The notes under the pieces are model-generated. The model did not search any database. It saw only the letters and a program-made list of their open reading frames with translations, and had not been told where the DNA came from. Position numbers and translations under genes: made by a program. A stretch of 64,000 nucleotides of DNA from Burkholderia cepacia (GTDB lineage Bacteria; Pseudomonadota; Gammaproteobacteria; Burkholderiales; Burkholderiaceae): contig NZ_LDWR01000009.1 in NCBI RefSeq assembly GCF_001039005.1, positions 1 to 64,000 of the forward strand, given 5' to 3'. Below, piece after piece: positions 1 to 9,068 of this stretch. How positions within the stretch are numbered: position 1 is the first letter of the stretch; each line of letters begins with the position of its first letter.

Positions 1-63
1 GTGTCGCTCGACTGGACGCGCGGGGATTATTTGCGGTGGACGGGGGCGGCGGGGCAGATTTGA
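1..63 (+). CDS. possible 3' end of an upstream gene
   Basis: Frame 1 is open from the window edge to a TGA at 61-63 and gives 20 residues ending in GAAGQI. Third positions are mostly G or C, as in real genes here. Too little is visible to name a product, and it could be a chance open frame. Confidence 0.3.
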   Translation: MSLDWTRGDYLRWTGAAGQI

Positions 64-152
64 ACGGGGCGGTTCGGAGAATCGATCGACGGAAACGGTG
101 GAAGGATGTCGGTCGGTTGCAATCGGGCGGTGTAGCTTGCCGCTCGAATTAA

Positions 153-316
153 TTCCTGAAATATAAGAACAATGTGTCAGTGGCGATCACACCCGTTATT
201 ATTCCTGAAATATCGGAATAATTCGCCATTTCGTGTTTGTGTAAGTATAATTCCGATATTCTCGTAACTATGCTGTTGAGCCTGGCTGACAGCACTTTGT
301 TCCTGATATCCCGGAA
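153..316. promoter_or_regulatory. four phased operator-like repeats of the hipBA promoter
   Basis: Four 17-bp elements start at 153, 202, 251 and 300, exactly 49 bp apart. The best one (202-218) is TTCCTGAAATATCGGAA, a palindrome of type TTCC-N9-GGAA. The copy at 300-316 keeps both arms and ends two bases before the antitoxin ATG. The copy at 153 has one degenerate arm, and the one at 251 matches better when read on the reverse strand. A TATAAT at 246-251 touches the third element and could be the promoter -10, with a weak TTCGCC at 222-227 as -35. Multiple palindromic operators are known upstream of E. coli hipBA; binding by the HipB-like protein here is inferred. Confidence 0.75.
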
Positions 317-318
317 TT

Positions 319-645
319 ATGGCCCGCACCTTACCGCATCCGATCGCGACCCCTGACCCGCTTGCACTGGATCTGGCAACGCTGGGGGCGCTCGTCCGCA
401 ATCGGCGGGCGCAGAGCCGAATGCGCATCGACGACGCGGCCGATATGCTCGGTGTCTCCAAGGACGTGCTGTCTCGGCTGGAAAACGGCCGCGCAGTGAG
501 CCTCGACAAATTGTTCAAGGTGCTCGACGGCTTCGGTCTCAATCTGCTCGTCGTGCCGAAACGCGAAGTGCCGGTGGCCCGCAAGGCGTTGCACGAGCAC
601 ATGGCGGCGCAGGCCGTGTCGGCGGAGTCGCAGGAGGGCGCCTGA
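319..645 (+). CDS. hipB: HipB-like antitoxin, XRE-family helix-turn-helix protein
   Basis: This 108-residue protein has an XRE-type helix-turn-helix at about residues 28-80, with the recognition region DMLGVSKDVLSRLENGR, followed by a short C-terminal tail rich in Ala and Gln. Family members neutralise the HipA kinase and repress their own operon. The stop codon overlaps the start of the downstream hipA-like gene by one base (TGATG at 643-647), so the two are translationally coupled. Four repeated palindromes precede it and the last one ends at the start codon, fitting autorepression. Antitoxin function is inferred from the domain and the toxin partner. Confidence 0.85.
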   Translation: MARTLPHPIATPDPLALDLATLGALVRNRRAQSRMRIDDAADMLGVSKDVLSRLENGRAVSLDKLFKVLDGFGLNLLVVPKREVPVARKALHEHMAAQAVSAESQEGA

Positions 646-1997
646 TGGTTCATCGCCTGGGCATTTCGACCAACGCCTCGCCTGTCGGTCAGTTGACTTA
701 CGATGCCCGCCAGGACGATTACGGCTTTTCGTACGATCCGGCGTGGCAGGCGCGCGCCGACGCGTTTGCATTGTCGCCGTGCATTCCGCTCGACGGTGGC
801 CCGCTACCTGCCGGCGCGGTTCAGCGCTTCATCGGCAACCTGCTGCCCGAGGGCCGCGCGCTCGAAGTGGCCGCGGCGATGTATCAGATATCGAAGGACA
901 ATGTGTTCGGTTTGATCCGAATGCTCGGGAAGGAGCCTGTCGGTGCGTTGAGTTTCTTCCCGAACGACGATGCCGATGCGCAGGCGCCGGAGGCCCTCGA
1001 ATCCGTGCGGCGCGTGATATCCGCGGAAGAGTTGACCGATCGCATTCGCAAGCGTGATGCGATTCCGTTTCCCGTCTGGGACGATCAGGTCCGGCTGTCG
1101 ATTGCAGGCCACCAGGACAAGCTGCAGGTACTGGTCGAGGGCGAGCAATTCGCGCTCGTCGAGGGGGCGCTCAGCAGCACGCATATTCTCAAGCCCGAGT
1201 CCCAAAACCCGCATGCTCCGTTCATGGTTGCGAACGAGCATTTCTGCATGACACTGGCCGCCCGAATGGGATTGCCGGTGGCACATGTCGAGATTCGGCG
1301 CATCCCGGAACCCATTTTGCTCATCGAACGATTCGACCGAATCGTGACGACCGAACCGGACGATCCGCAACGCGTCCGCGCGGTGCGGCGTCTCCATATC
1401 ATCGACGGATGCCAGGCGCTGGATTTGCCGGCGACGCTCAAGTACGAACGCAACCTCGGCAACAATGCGGACGTGCGTAATATTCGCGAAGGCGTGAGCT
1501 TCGAGAAGCTGTTTTCGTTGACGACGAGTCTCGAGACTCCAGCGGTTGCCCGCACAGCGATGCTTCGCTGGGCGCTGCTGCAATTGCTGATCGGCAACAG
1601 CGACGCGCACGGCAAGAATATTTCGTTTTTCGTCAGCAGCGGCGGTCTGGATCCGGCGCCGCTCTACGATCTCGTTTGCGTCAACGTGTACGGTGACGCG
1701 TATGTCCAGGATATGGCGATGGCTTTCGGGGATGTTTTCCGAATGGAGGAGCTGACCGCTTTTGCCCTGGCGGATTTTGCGCATCGTGCGCAAATCCGGC
1801 CGTCGTTCGTCGCACGTGAATTGACAAAGATGGCGACGTTGGCGAGGAAGCTGGCTCCCGAGTTGGCGGAGTCCGCGGAGTATGCGGGCGAGGAGCGTGC
1901 GTGGGTGCGCAATATTTCGGCGTACGTCTGTGCTCAGGCCGACCGTACGTTGCGCATTGCTCCCATGATTTCCAAGGTAAACGTCGACCTTCTTTGA
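645..1997 (+). CDS. hipA: HipA-like serine/threonine kinase toxin
   Basis: The 450-residue product has the normal length and order of the HipA family. Visible motifs are SIAGHQDKL (152-160), the loop SSTHILKP (177-184) that holds the autophosphorylation serine in this family, the catalytic loop GNSDAHGKN (317-325, Asp320) and YDL (341-343, metal-binding Asp342). HipA kinases phosphorylate glutamyl-tRNA synthetase in E. coli and induce growth arrest; the target here is unknown. All key residues look intact, so it should be active. It is the second gene of a two-gene operon with its antitoxin. Confidence 0.88.
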   Translation: MVHRLGISTNASPVGQLTYDARQDDYGFSYDPAWQARADAFALSPCIPLDGGPLPAGAVQRFIGNLLPEGRALEVAAAMYQISKDNVFGLIRMLGKEPVGALSFFPNDDADAQAPEALESVRRVISAEELTDRIRKRDAIPFPVWDDQVRLSIAGHQDKLQVLVEGEQFALVEGALSSTHILKPESQNPHAPFMVANEHFCMTLAARMGLPVAHVEIRRIPEPILLIERFDRIVTTEPDDPQRVRAVRRLHIIDGCQALDLPATLKYERNLGNNADVRNIREGVSFEKLFSLTTSLETPAVARTAMLRWALLQLLIGNSDAHGKNISFFVSSGGLDPAPLYDLVCVNVYGDAYVQDMAMAFGDVFRMEELTAFALADFAHRAQIRPSFVARELTKMATLARKLAPELAESAEYAGEERAWVRNISAYVCAQADRTLRIAPMISKVNVDLL

Positions 1998-2018
1998 TAT
2001 CGGGCGATTAACGGGCGA

Positions 2019-2050
2019 CGCTGCGACACCCGATTCAGCGTGTCGCAGCG
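2019..2050. terminator. stem-loop between convergent hipA and the OYE gene
   Basis: An 11-bp perfect inverted repeat (CGCTGCGACAC at 2019-2029 and its complement at 2040-2050) with a 10-base loop lies between two convergent genes. There is no T-tract, so it may be an imperfect bidirectional terminator. Confidence 0.5.
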
Positions 2051-2069
2051 ACCGCCCTATGCGGATGCG

Positions 2070-3143
2070 TTACGCCGCAGCCGCGCCGCTCAGCACCGGA
2101 TAGTCGACATACCCGCGCGCATCGCCGCCGAAGTACGTCGCGTGTTGCGCATCATTCATCGGTGCGCCCGTCTTCAGCCGCGTCACGAAATCCGGATTGG
2201 CGAGCACCATCTGCCCGTAGGCTTCGAGATCGGCAATACCTGCTGCGACATCCGTCCCGATCGCGTCGCGCGCGCGGCCCGGCCGGTTCAGGATCAACGT
2301 GCCGCTCCAGCGCTCGCGCAGGTCGGCCAGCAGCGCATCGTCGCCGTGATGCATCACGTGCACGTAAGCGAGGCCGAGCGGGTCGAGTTGCGTCGCGAGA
2401 TAGCGGTACAGATCCGGCCCTTCCGCGCCTTCGTCAATGCCCCACATCGTGTTGCCCGGCGACAGGCGAATCGCCGTGCGGTCCGCGCCGATTTCGTCGG
2501 CGATCGCGGTTGCGACCTCGATCGCGAAGCTGGCGCGATTCTCGATCGAACCGCCGTAGGCGTCGCTGCGCGTATTGGCGCTCGGCGCGAAGAACTGCTG
2601 GATCAGATACCCGTTCGCGCCATGGATCTCGACGCCGTCGGCGCCGGCTTCGATCGCGCGGCGCGCGGCGAAGCGGAAATCATTCACGGTGTCGCGCACT
2701 TCGTCCGTCGTCAGCGCGCGCGGCGCGGGAATGTCCTGCATCCCCGTCGCCGTGAACATCGGCACGCCCGGCGCGATCGCCGACGGTGCGACGCCCTGGC
2801 GATGATGCGGCGTATTGTCGGGATGCGACATGCGTCCCGCATGCATCAGCTGAATGAACAGACGGCCGCCGTGCGCATGCACGCGATCGCTGACGGCCTT
2901 CCAGCCGGCGACGTGCGCATCGGTATAGATGCCGGGCGTCATCAGGTAGCCCTGGCCGTCGTCCGACGGCTGCGTGCCCTCGGTGACGATCAGGCCGAGG
3001 CCCGCGCGCTGCGCGTAGTACTCGGCAGCCAGTTCGCCGGGCGTGCCGTCGAATGCCGCGCGGCTGCGCGTCATCGGCGCCATGACGAGGCGGTTTTGCA
3101 GCGTGTAACGGCCGACACGGGCCGGGGTGAACAGTGCGTCCAT
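2070..3143 (-). CDS. Old Yellow Enzyme family alkene reductase (NemA-like)
   Basis: This 357-residue protein is an FMN-dependent NAD(P)H:flavin oxidoreductase of the Old Yellow Enzyme family, which reduces activated alkenes, N-ethylmaleimide or nitro compounds in the cytoplasm. The N-terminal PARVGRYTLQNRLVMAPMTR, the substrate-pocket block HGANGYLIQQFF followed by NTRSDAYGGS, and the late LILNRPG region are all typical. The start is supported by a GAGGAG ribosome site about 8 bases upstream. It is divergent from a LysR gene 170 bp away, the common layout for a regulator controlling its neighbour. The physiological substrate cannot be read from sequence. Confidence 0.9.
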   Translation of the reverse strand: MDALFTPARVGRYTLQNRLVMAPMTRSRAAFDGTPGELAAEYYAQRAGLGLIVTEGTQPSDDGQGYLMTPGIYTDAHVAGWKAVSDRVHAHGGRLFIQLMHAGRMSHPDNTPHHRQGVAPSAIAPGVPMFTATGMQDIPAPRALTTDEVRDTVNDFRFAARRAIEAGADGVEIHGANGYLIQQFFAPSANTRSDAYGGSIENRASFAIEVATAIADEIGADRTAIRLSPGNTMWGIDEGAEGPDLYRYLATQLDPLGLAYVHVMHHGDDALLADLRERWSGTLILNRPGRARDAIGTDVAAGIADLEAYGQMVLANPDFVTRLKTGAPMNDAQHATYFGGDARGYVDYPVLSGAAAA

Positions 3144-3312
3144 GATGCGTGCTCCTCTAGGGTCGGGTCACGGCACCGGGGCGATGCCGTATCGGGCGCC
3201 GGCCGCGCATCGTTGCGCGAGCCTCGCTGCCATGGACACATCATCCATTGCTTCTTTTTCGAGATAAATATGGTAGTTTGGATAACATTGATCCATTGAT
3301 GGAGCAGTGGGC

Positions 3313-4188
3313 GTGGAACTGCTGAACGACATGGCGTTGTTCGTGGAGGTCGTGAAGGCGAAGGGCTTTCGCAGTGCGGCCGACGCGTTGGGGATGCCGA
3401 ATTCGACGCTGTCGCGGCGGATCGGCGCGCTGGAAAAGGCGATCGGATTGCGGCTGCTGCATCGCACGACGCGCCGCATCGAGCTCACGGAGGCCGGGCA
3501 GCTGTATTTCGAGCGCTGCAAGCGCATCGTCGACGAGGCGCGGCTCGCGCACGAGCAGCTCGGCGAACTGCTGGCCGAACCCGCGGGCGTGCTGCGCGCG
3601 TCGTTTCCGGTCGATTTCGCGGTGATCTACCTGACGCCGCTGATCGTCGAATTCGCGAACCGTCACCCGAAGCTGACCTTTGATTTCGAGTTGACGTCAC
3701 GGCGCGTCGACCTGGTGAGCGAGCCGTTCGACGTCGCGATCCGCATCGGCGAATCCGCGGATTCGCAGCTCGTCGCGCGGCGGCTCGCGACGTTCCGCAA
3801 TCAACTGTATGCGTCGCCGCGTTATCTCGAACGCGTGGGCGAGCCGCGCGAACCGGACGATCTGCGGCAGCATCAGTGCCTGAGCGTGCAGCGCGTCGAT
3901 ACGTGGGCGCTGCATGACAGCGCGCGGGAGGTCGAGGTGCCGGTGGGCGGGCGGTTCATCGTGAACAGCGTCGGCATGATCCGGCAACTGGCCGTGCTCG
4001 ATGCGGGGATCATCCAGATGCCGGAGGAAGTGGTGGCCGACGATGTGGCCGCCGGACGGCTGCGTCGCGTGCTGCCCGCATGGGAAGGCGCGGCCGTTCC
4101 TGTCTACGCGATGACGGAAACGCGCTTGTTGCCTGCGAAGACGCAGATTTTCATCGAGTTTCTGCGCGAGCATTTCGCGCACGAATGA
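3313..4188 (+). CDS. LysR-family transcriptional regulator
   Basis: The 291-residue protein has an N-terminal winged helix-turn-helix (about residues 1-60, with SAADALGMPNSTLSRRIGALE) and a LysR effector-binding domain. I choose the GTG at 3313 because a GGAG box at 3301-3304 lies 8 bases upstream; a GTG at 3307 is too close to it. It sits divergently from the Old Yellow Enzyme gene and probably regulates it and itself. The inducer is unknown. Confidence 0.88.
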   Translation: MELLNDMALFVEVVKAKGFRSAADALGMPNSTLSRRIGALEKAIGLRLLHRTTRRIELTEAGQLYFERCKRIVDEARLAHEQLGELLAEPAGVLRASFPVDFAVIYLTPLIVEFANRHPKLTFDFELTSRRVDLVSEPFDVAIRIGESADSQLVARRLATFRNQLYASPRYLERVGEPREPDDLRQHQCLSVQRVDTWALHDSAREVEVPVGGRFIVNSVGMIRQLAVLDAGIIQMPEEVVADDVAAGRLRRVLPAWEGAAVPVYAMTETRLLPAKTQIFIEFLREHFAHE

Positions 4189-4212
4189 AGGGGAGTGCCG
4201 CGCGGATTGCGC

Positions 4213-4881
4213 TTATCGGGTGCTGCGATTCGCGGCTGAGGGCGACGTCGACGATTCGCTGACCGGCACCATCCGCGCCTTCGTGTCGGTCGCGGTTTTC
4301 GCATCGTCGGGTTCGAGCACGAACCGGAACGAATCGACTCGCTGCATCACCTTCGCCGCATACGCGTTCGAACCGCCATAACTCTTCAGCCCGGCCTGCA
4401 CGTTGCCGCCGGCCGCCCTTACGTAGCCCGACAGGATCGCGGACCCGGCTTCGACGTTCGCGTTCGGCTCCGTCAGATCCTTCACGTTGCGCAGCAGGCC
4501 GCGGTGCGCGGCCAGCACGACCTGCATCAGCCCCGTCGCGCCATGCTGGCCGCGTGCCTTTTCCTGGAAGCGCGATTCGATCGAGATGATGGCGTAAACG
4601 AGTGCCGGCGGCAGCGAATATTTCGTCGCGGTGACGCTCACGATATCGGCGAGCTTCGCGGCCCGTTCCTTCGCGACACCGAATTTCTTCGTCAGGTAGG
4701 ACGTGATGCGGCGGTTTGCTTCGTTCGGCTGATCGTTGGCGTTGGCGAGCGGCGCGGATGCGACGGCCGGTGCCGATGCAATCGCTTCGGGCGCGGACGC
4801 AGGCAGCGCGGGCGCTTGTTGCGCCGATGCCTGTTGCGCGATGCTGAACGAAAGCACGATTAGCGAGAGAAACCGTCGCAT
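4213..4881 (-). CDS. secreted lytic transglycosylase, SLT domain
   Basis: The product is 222 residues from the ATG at 4881, chosen because it begins a clear signal peptide (MRRFLSLIVLSF...ASA) that an upstream in-frame start would bury. The mature protein has an Ala/Pro-rich linker and then a goose-lysozyme-like SLT domain with the catalytic block ISIESRFQEKARGQHGATG followed by LMQ. Such enzymes cleave the glycan strands of peptidoglycan in the periplasm to form 1,6-anhydromuramic ends; small ones are often tied to secretion systems. No secretion genes are adjacent. It is convergent with the LysR gene. Confidence 0.85.
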   Translation of the reverse strand: MRRFLSLIVLSFSIAQQASAQQAPALPASAPEAIASAPAVASAPLANANDQPNEANRRITSYLTKKFGVAKERAAKLADIVSVTATKYSLPPALVYAIISIESRFQEKARGQHGATGLMQVVLAAHRGLLRNVKDLTEPNANVEAGSAILSGYVRAAGGNVQAGLKSYGGSNAYAAKVMQRVDSFRFVLEPDDAKTATDTKARMVPVSESSTSPSAANRSTR

Positions 4882-5100
4882 GGTGAAGTGCGGGGAAATG
4901 GGAGGCGCATAGTATATCGGCCAATGGCCACGGGTTGTCGAGCGCCGGCTCGAATGAAAGCGACATGTAGGCTTGTTTCGGTGCACAACGATTCGATGGG
5001 GCGATCGTTGCGCGGACACGCATCGTAGTCCGGATAAACGCCGCGCGATCGCGCGCTGACGTTTTTTAACACACGCTTAAAGTGTGCTGCACCGCAAACC

Positions 5101-5865
5101 TTACGCGCGCCGCGCGGTCGCCACCCGCGCAATCGCGCCGATCGCATCGCTGACCAGCACCGCGAGCAGCCCGACGATCAGGCCGCCCTGCAGCACGAAC
5201 GCAGTGTTCGAGGTCTGCAGGCCCGCGATGATCACGTCGCCGAGCCCGCGCGCGGCGACCGTCGAGCCGATCGTCGCGGTGCCGAGATTGATCACGACCG
5301 CGAGCCGAATCCCGTTGACGATCACCGGAAACGCGAGCGGCAGCTCGACGGACACCAATTGCTGCCAGCCGCTCATCCCCATTCCGCGCGCGGCGTCGAC
5401 GACGTCGCGCGGCACGTCTTCGAGCCCGGCGATCGTGCTTTCGAAAACGGGCAGGAGTCCGTACAGCACGAGCGCGATCAGCACGGGCTTCAATCCGAAA
5501 CCGACGGCCGGCACCGCGAGCGCGAGCACCGCGACCGGCGGGAAGGTCTGGCCGATATCGACGACGCTGCGCGCGACCGGCAGGAAATCCGCGCCGGACG
5601 GCCGCGTGACCGCGATGCCGGCCGCGACGGCGACCAGCGTGCCGATCACGCTCGACATCGCGACCGTGCCGAGATGCGCGAGCGTGAGATCGAGCAGGCT
5701 CGCGCGATCGTAGATGACCGGTGCGCCGTTGTCCGCGAACGGTGCGAACAGCCCCTGCAGCCATGCGGGGCGCAGCAGCAGCACGAGCAGCAGCGCGAGC
5801 GCGGCCGCGCGGGCCGCGTAGGCGGGAAACGCCGAGCGCGTCGGCCGCACGCCGCGCGCCGTCAT
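5101..5865 (-). CDS. yehW: osmoprotectant ABC transporter permease (YehW-like)
   Basis: This 254-residue inner-membrane permease is the last gene of a four-gene operon. It has a short cytoplasmic N-terminus, an N-terminal membrane helix, and a BPD-type permease domain with several hydrophobic helices and the LAVPAVGFGLKPVLIALVLY region typical of OpuC/YehW proteins. Its ATG overlaps the stop of the ATPase gene (ATGA, 5862-5865). The gene order and the lengths of all four members match E. coli osmF-yehY-yehX-yehW, importers of quaternary amines such as glycine betaine. The actual substrate here is inferred. Confidence 0.85.
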   Translation of the reverse strand: MTARGVRPTRSAFPAYAARAAALALLLVLLLRPAWLQGLFAPFADNGAPVIYDRASLLDLTLAHLGTVAMSSVIGTLVAVAAGIAVTRPSGADFLPVARSVVDIGQTFPPVAVLALAVPAVGFGLKPVLIALVLYGLLPVFESTIAGLEDVPRDVVDAARGMGMSGWQQLVSVELPLAFPVIVNGIRLAVVINLGTATIGSTVAARGLGDVIIAGLQTSNTAFVLQGGLIVGLLAVLVSDAIGAIARVATARRA

Positions 5866-6809
5866 GCGGGCTTCCGCGCGCGTGCGCGGATCGCATCGAG
5901 CGTGATGCGGCGCGCGCCGGGTTCGTTGCGGCCGTCGCCATCGTCGACCGGCAGCGCGTCGACGCCGCGCCACAACAGTTCGGACACCGCATCGCGCAGC
6001 GTGCGCGTCGCGGCGATCGGTTCACCGTCGGCGTGGCCGGGTTCGGCGACCGCGTCGATCGGCGTCAGTGCAAGCAGGCGCAGCGGCCGGTCGACGCCCG
6101 CGACGAGCTGCTCGACGACGCCGGCCGCCGGCTTGCCGAGAATCTCGGCCGGCGACGCGACCTGCAGCAGCCGTCCGCCGTCCATCACCGCGATCGTGTC
6201 GCCGAGCTTCAGCGCTTCCTCGATATCGTGCGTGACGATCACGACCGTGATGCCGAGGCGGCGCTGCAACGCGAACAGGTCGTCCTGCGCCTTGCCGCGA
6301 ATGATCGGATCGAGCGCGCCGAACGGTTCGTCCATCAGCAGCATCGCGGGCTCGGCCGCGAGCGCGCGCGCGACGCCGACGCGCTGCTGCTGGCCGCCCG
6401 ACAGTTCGTGCGGCAGCTTGTCCGCGAATTCGGCCGGCGCGAGATGGAACAGTTCGAGCAGCTCGTTCACGCGCGCGCCGATGCGATCCGACGGCCAGCC
6501 GAGCAGGCGCGGCACGGTCGCGATGTTGCGCGCGACGCTCCAGTGCGGAAACAGCCCGTGGCCCTGGATCGCATAGCCGATGCCGCGCCGCAGCTGCTCG
6601 GGCGCGACGGTCGCCGTATCGACGCCGTCGATGCGGATCGTGCCGCTGGTGGGTGCGATCAGCCGGTTGATCATGCGCAGCAGCGTCGACTTGCCGCTGC
6701 CCGATGCGCCGACGAGCGCGGTGATCGTGCCGCGTTTGATCGTCAGCGAGACGTCGTCGACGGCGACGACGTCGCCGAAGCGTTTGCCCGCACGTTCGAT
6801 CTCGATCAT
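5862..6809 (-). CDS. yehX: osmoprotectant ABC transporter ATP-binding protein (YehX-like)
   Basis: The 315-residue ATPase starts at the ATG at 6809 (MIEIERAGKRFGD). It carries a Walker A GASGSGKST, the signature LSGGQQQR, Walker B LLMDEPFGALD and the switch His in VIVTHD. A C-terminal extension of about 80 residues (ATRTLRDAVSELLWRG...) resembles the regulatory region of OpuA/OpuC-type ATPases. It overlaps the genes on both sides by four bases, indicating translational coupling within the importer operon. Confidence 0.9.
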   Translation of the reverse strand: MIEIERAGKRFGDVVAVDDVSLTIKRGTITALVGASGSGKSTLLRMINRLIAPTSGTIRIDGVDTATVAPEQLRRGIGYAIQGHGLFPHWSVARNIATVPRLLGWPSDRIGARVNELLELFHLAPAEFADKLPHELSGGQQQRVGVARALAAEPAMLLMDEPFGALDPIIRGKAQDDLFALQRRLGITVVIVTHDIEEALKLGDTIAVMDGGRLLQVASPAEILGKPAAGVVEQLVAGVDRPLRLLALTPIDAVAEPGHADGEPIAATRTLRDAVSELLWRGVDALPVDDGDGRNEPGARRITLDAIRARARKPA

Positions 6810-7984
6810 CCTGCACGTCCCTTCGCGAGCGACGTCGCGGCTTCGAATACGACGGCCGCCGCCAGTGCGAGTGCGATCGTCGGGATCGCGCCGAGCAGCA
6901 CGAGATCGGCGGCCGATTGCCCGATCCCCTGGAAAATGAAGGTGCCGAACCCGCCGCCGCCGATCAGCGCGGCGACCGCGGTCAAACCGATGTTCTGCAC
7001 GAGCACGATGCGCACGCCGCTCAGGATCACCGGCAGCGCGAGCACGAGATCGACACGCAGCAGCCGCTGCGCGCGCGTCATGCCCATCGCGCGCGCCGCT
7101 TCGGTCACGTGCGGCGGCACCTGCTCGAGCCCGACCACGACGCTCGAGGCGATCGGCAGCAGCGAATACAGGAACAGCGCGAGCACGGCCGGCGCGACGC
7201 CGATGCCGCGGATGCCGAGCGCGGCCGCGAGCGGCACGTGCGCGGCGAGCACGCCGAGCGGCGCCATCATCAGCCCGTACATCGCGATGCTGGGGATCGT
7301 TTGCACGACATTGAGCACGGGCATTGCGACGGTCCGCACCGCCGCGACGCGCGCGCATGCGATGCCGAGCGGCACGCCCGCGACGAGTGCGGCCGCGACG
7401 GAGCCGCCCGCGAGCGACACGTGCCGGATTGCCTCGTTCCAGAAATCGTCGCTGCGCACCGCGTATTCGCGCATCACGGAGAGGCCGTCCCACCAGCCGC
7501 TCGCAAGCGGTGCGGATATCGCCGCAATCGCGACGACGAGCGCGACGAGCCGCCGCCACGGACCGAACGAGAGCCGCGCGAGCGCGTCGGCGACGAGCAC
7601 GGCCCAGGCGAACAGCAGCAGCCAGACCCCGGCGGCGGGCGACACGCGCGCAAGCATGTCGTCGGGCGCGACGACGTGCGTCGCGATCGCACCGACCGCA
7701 TAAGCGAGCGTCGCGAGCCACGTGCAGCCGGCCGCGAGCCGCCACGCGGGGCGGTTTGCCGTCATCGTCCACAGCGCGCCGACGATCCATAGCGCGGCGA
7801 GCGCGGCACCCTGCATCGTGGGCAGCGCGGCGAACAGCGACAGGTCGGTGCCGGCCGCGATCCGGTTCGGCCGCAGCACCGCGAACGGCAGGCCGAGCAC
7901 GGCGACGATCGTCAGGACACCGATCAGGATGCCGACCTTGTCGAGTGTCACGCGCCGCGCGGACGCCGCCGCGCGATCGGTCAT
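6806..7984 (-). CDS. yehY: osmoprotectant ABC transporter permease with long N-terminal membrane region (YehY-like)
   Basis: At 392 residues this permease is much longer than its partner, as is E. coli YehY (about 385). The N-terminal half holds several extra hydrophobic helices and the C-terminal half is a BPD permease domain with the EAA-loop-like stretch TEAARAMGMTRAQRLLRVDL. It overlaps the substrate-binding protein gene upstream and the ATPase gene downstream by ATGA junctions, so all four importer proteins are likely made from one coupled message. Confidence 0.87.
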   Translation of the reverse strand: MTDRAAASARRVTLDKVGILIGVLTIVAVLGLPFAVLRPNRIAAGTDLSLFAALPTMQGAALAALWIVGALWTMTANRPAWRLAAGCTWLATLAYAVGAIATHVVAPDDMLARVSPAAGVWLLLFAWAVLVADALARLSFGPWRRLVALVVAIAAISAPLASGWWDGLSVMREYAVRSDDFWNEAIRHVSLAGGSVAAALVAGVPLGIACARVAAVRTVAMPVLNVVQTIPSIAMYGLMMAPLGVLAAHVPLAAALGIRGIGVAPAVLALFLYSLLPIASSVVVGLEQVPPHVTEAARAMGMTRAQRLLRVDLVLALPVILSGVRIVLVQNIGLTAVAALIGGGGFGTFIFQGIGQSAADLVLLGAIPTIALALAAAVVFEAATSLAKGRAG

Positions 7985-8904
7985 TTAACGAAGCCCTTCG
8001 ATTTCAGATAGCTTTTCGCGACGCCGGCCGCCGGCTCGCCGTTGATCTGGATGCGCGCGTTCAGCGACTGCAGCGTCTTCAGGTCGAGGCTCGCGAACAC
8101 CGGCTTCAGGTAGTCGGCAATTTGCGGATGCGCTTTCAGCACGGCTTCGCGGATCACGGGCGTCGGCGCATAGACGGGCTGCACGTGCTTGTCGTCGTCG
8201 AGCACCGCGAGGCCGCTCGACGCGATGCCGCCGTCGGTGCCGTAGACCATCGCGGCGTTCACGCCGTCGGTCTGGTTCGCGGCGGCCTTGATCGTCGCGG
8301 CCGTGTCGCCGCCGGACAGCACGACGAGCTGCTCGGGCTTCAGCTTGAAGCCGTAAGCCTTCTCGAACGACGGCAGCGCGGACGCGCTGTTCACGAATTC
8401 GGCCGACGCGGCGAGTTTCACCTTGCCGCCGCCCGCGACCCACTTGCCGAAATCGGAGAAGGTCTTCAGATGCTGCGATTGCGCGACGGGCGCGAGCACG
8501 GCGACGCCCCACGTGTTGTTCGCGGGCGCCGGCGCGAGCCAGACGAGATGGTTCGCCGCGTAGTCGAGCTGCTTCGCGGTATCGTAGCTTTTCGCGGCGT
8601 CCTTCCACACGGGATCGTCTGCCTTGTTGAAGAAGAACGCGGCGTTGCCCGTGTATTCGGGGTAGATGTCGATCTCGCCGCTCGTGAGCGCCTTGCGCAC
8701 GATCGGCGTCGCGCCGAGCGCGATCTTTTCGGTGACGGGGATGCCGTGGGCCTTCAGCACCTGCGCGATGATGTTGCCGAGCAGGTTGCCTTCGGTGTCG
8801 ATCTTCGACGACACCACGACGGGCGTGTCGGCGTGCGCGCCGGGCGCGACGATGGCGGCGGCGAGCGCGAGGCCCAGGATCCGGGCGGGCAGGGCGAGCT
8901 TCAT
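7981..8904 (-). CDS. osmF: osmoprotectant-binding periplasmic protein (OsmF/YehZ-like)
   Basis: The 307-residue product starts at the ATG at 8904, which begins a signal peptide (MKLALPARILGLALAAAIV...AHA). The mature part begins TPVVVSSKIDTEGNLLGNII and continues as an OpuAC-type quaternary-amine-binding domain, with the family blocks DIYPEYTGNAAFFF and NQTDGVNAAMVYGTDGG. It is the first gene of the operon and would deliver compounds such as glycine betaine to the permease pair. The ligand is inferred from family and synteny, not from binding residues. Confidence 0.88.
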   Translation of the reverse strand: MKLALPARILGLALAAAIVAPGAHADTPVVVSSKIDTEGNLLGNIIAQVLKAHGIPVTEKIALGATPIVRKALTSGEIDIYPEYTGNAAFFFNKADDPVWKDAAKSYDTAKQLDYAANHLVWLAPAPANNTWGVAVLAPVAQSQHLKTFSDFGKWVAGGGKVKLAASAEFVNSASALPSFEKAYGFKLKPEQLVVLSGGDTAATIKAAANQTDGVNAAMVYGTDGGIASSGLAVLDDDKHVQPVYAPTPVIREAVLKAHPQIADYLKPVFASLDLKTLQSLNARIQINGEPAAGVAKSYLKSKGFVK

Positions 8905-9068
8905 TGGCCAATCTCCAGGACGGGGGCGTAGGCCGAAAGTTACTTGACTGAACGGGCTTTGGCAAACCGCGTGCGGCGGCGCGCCCACAGCCCGTGTGGG
9001 GATAACCCGCATCCGTCACGCGGGCTTGTTACACTGAAATCCATTCCCGCCTGCGGACACTTGCTGAC

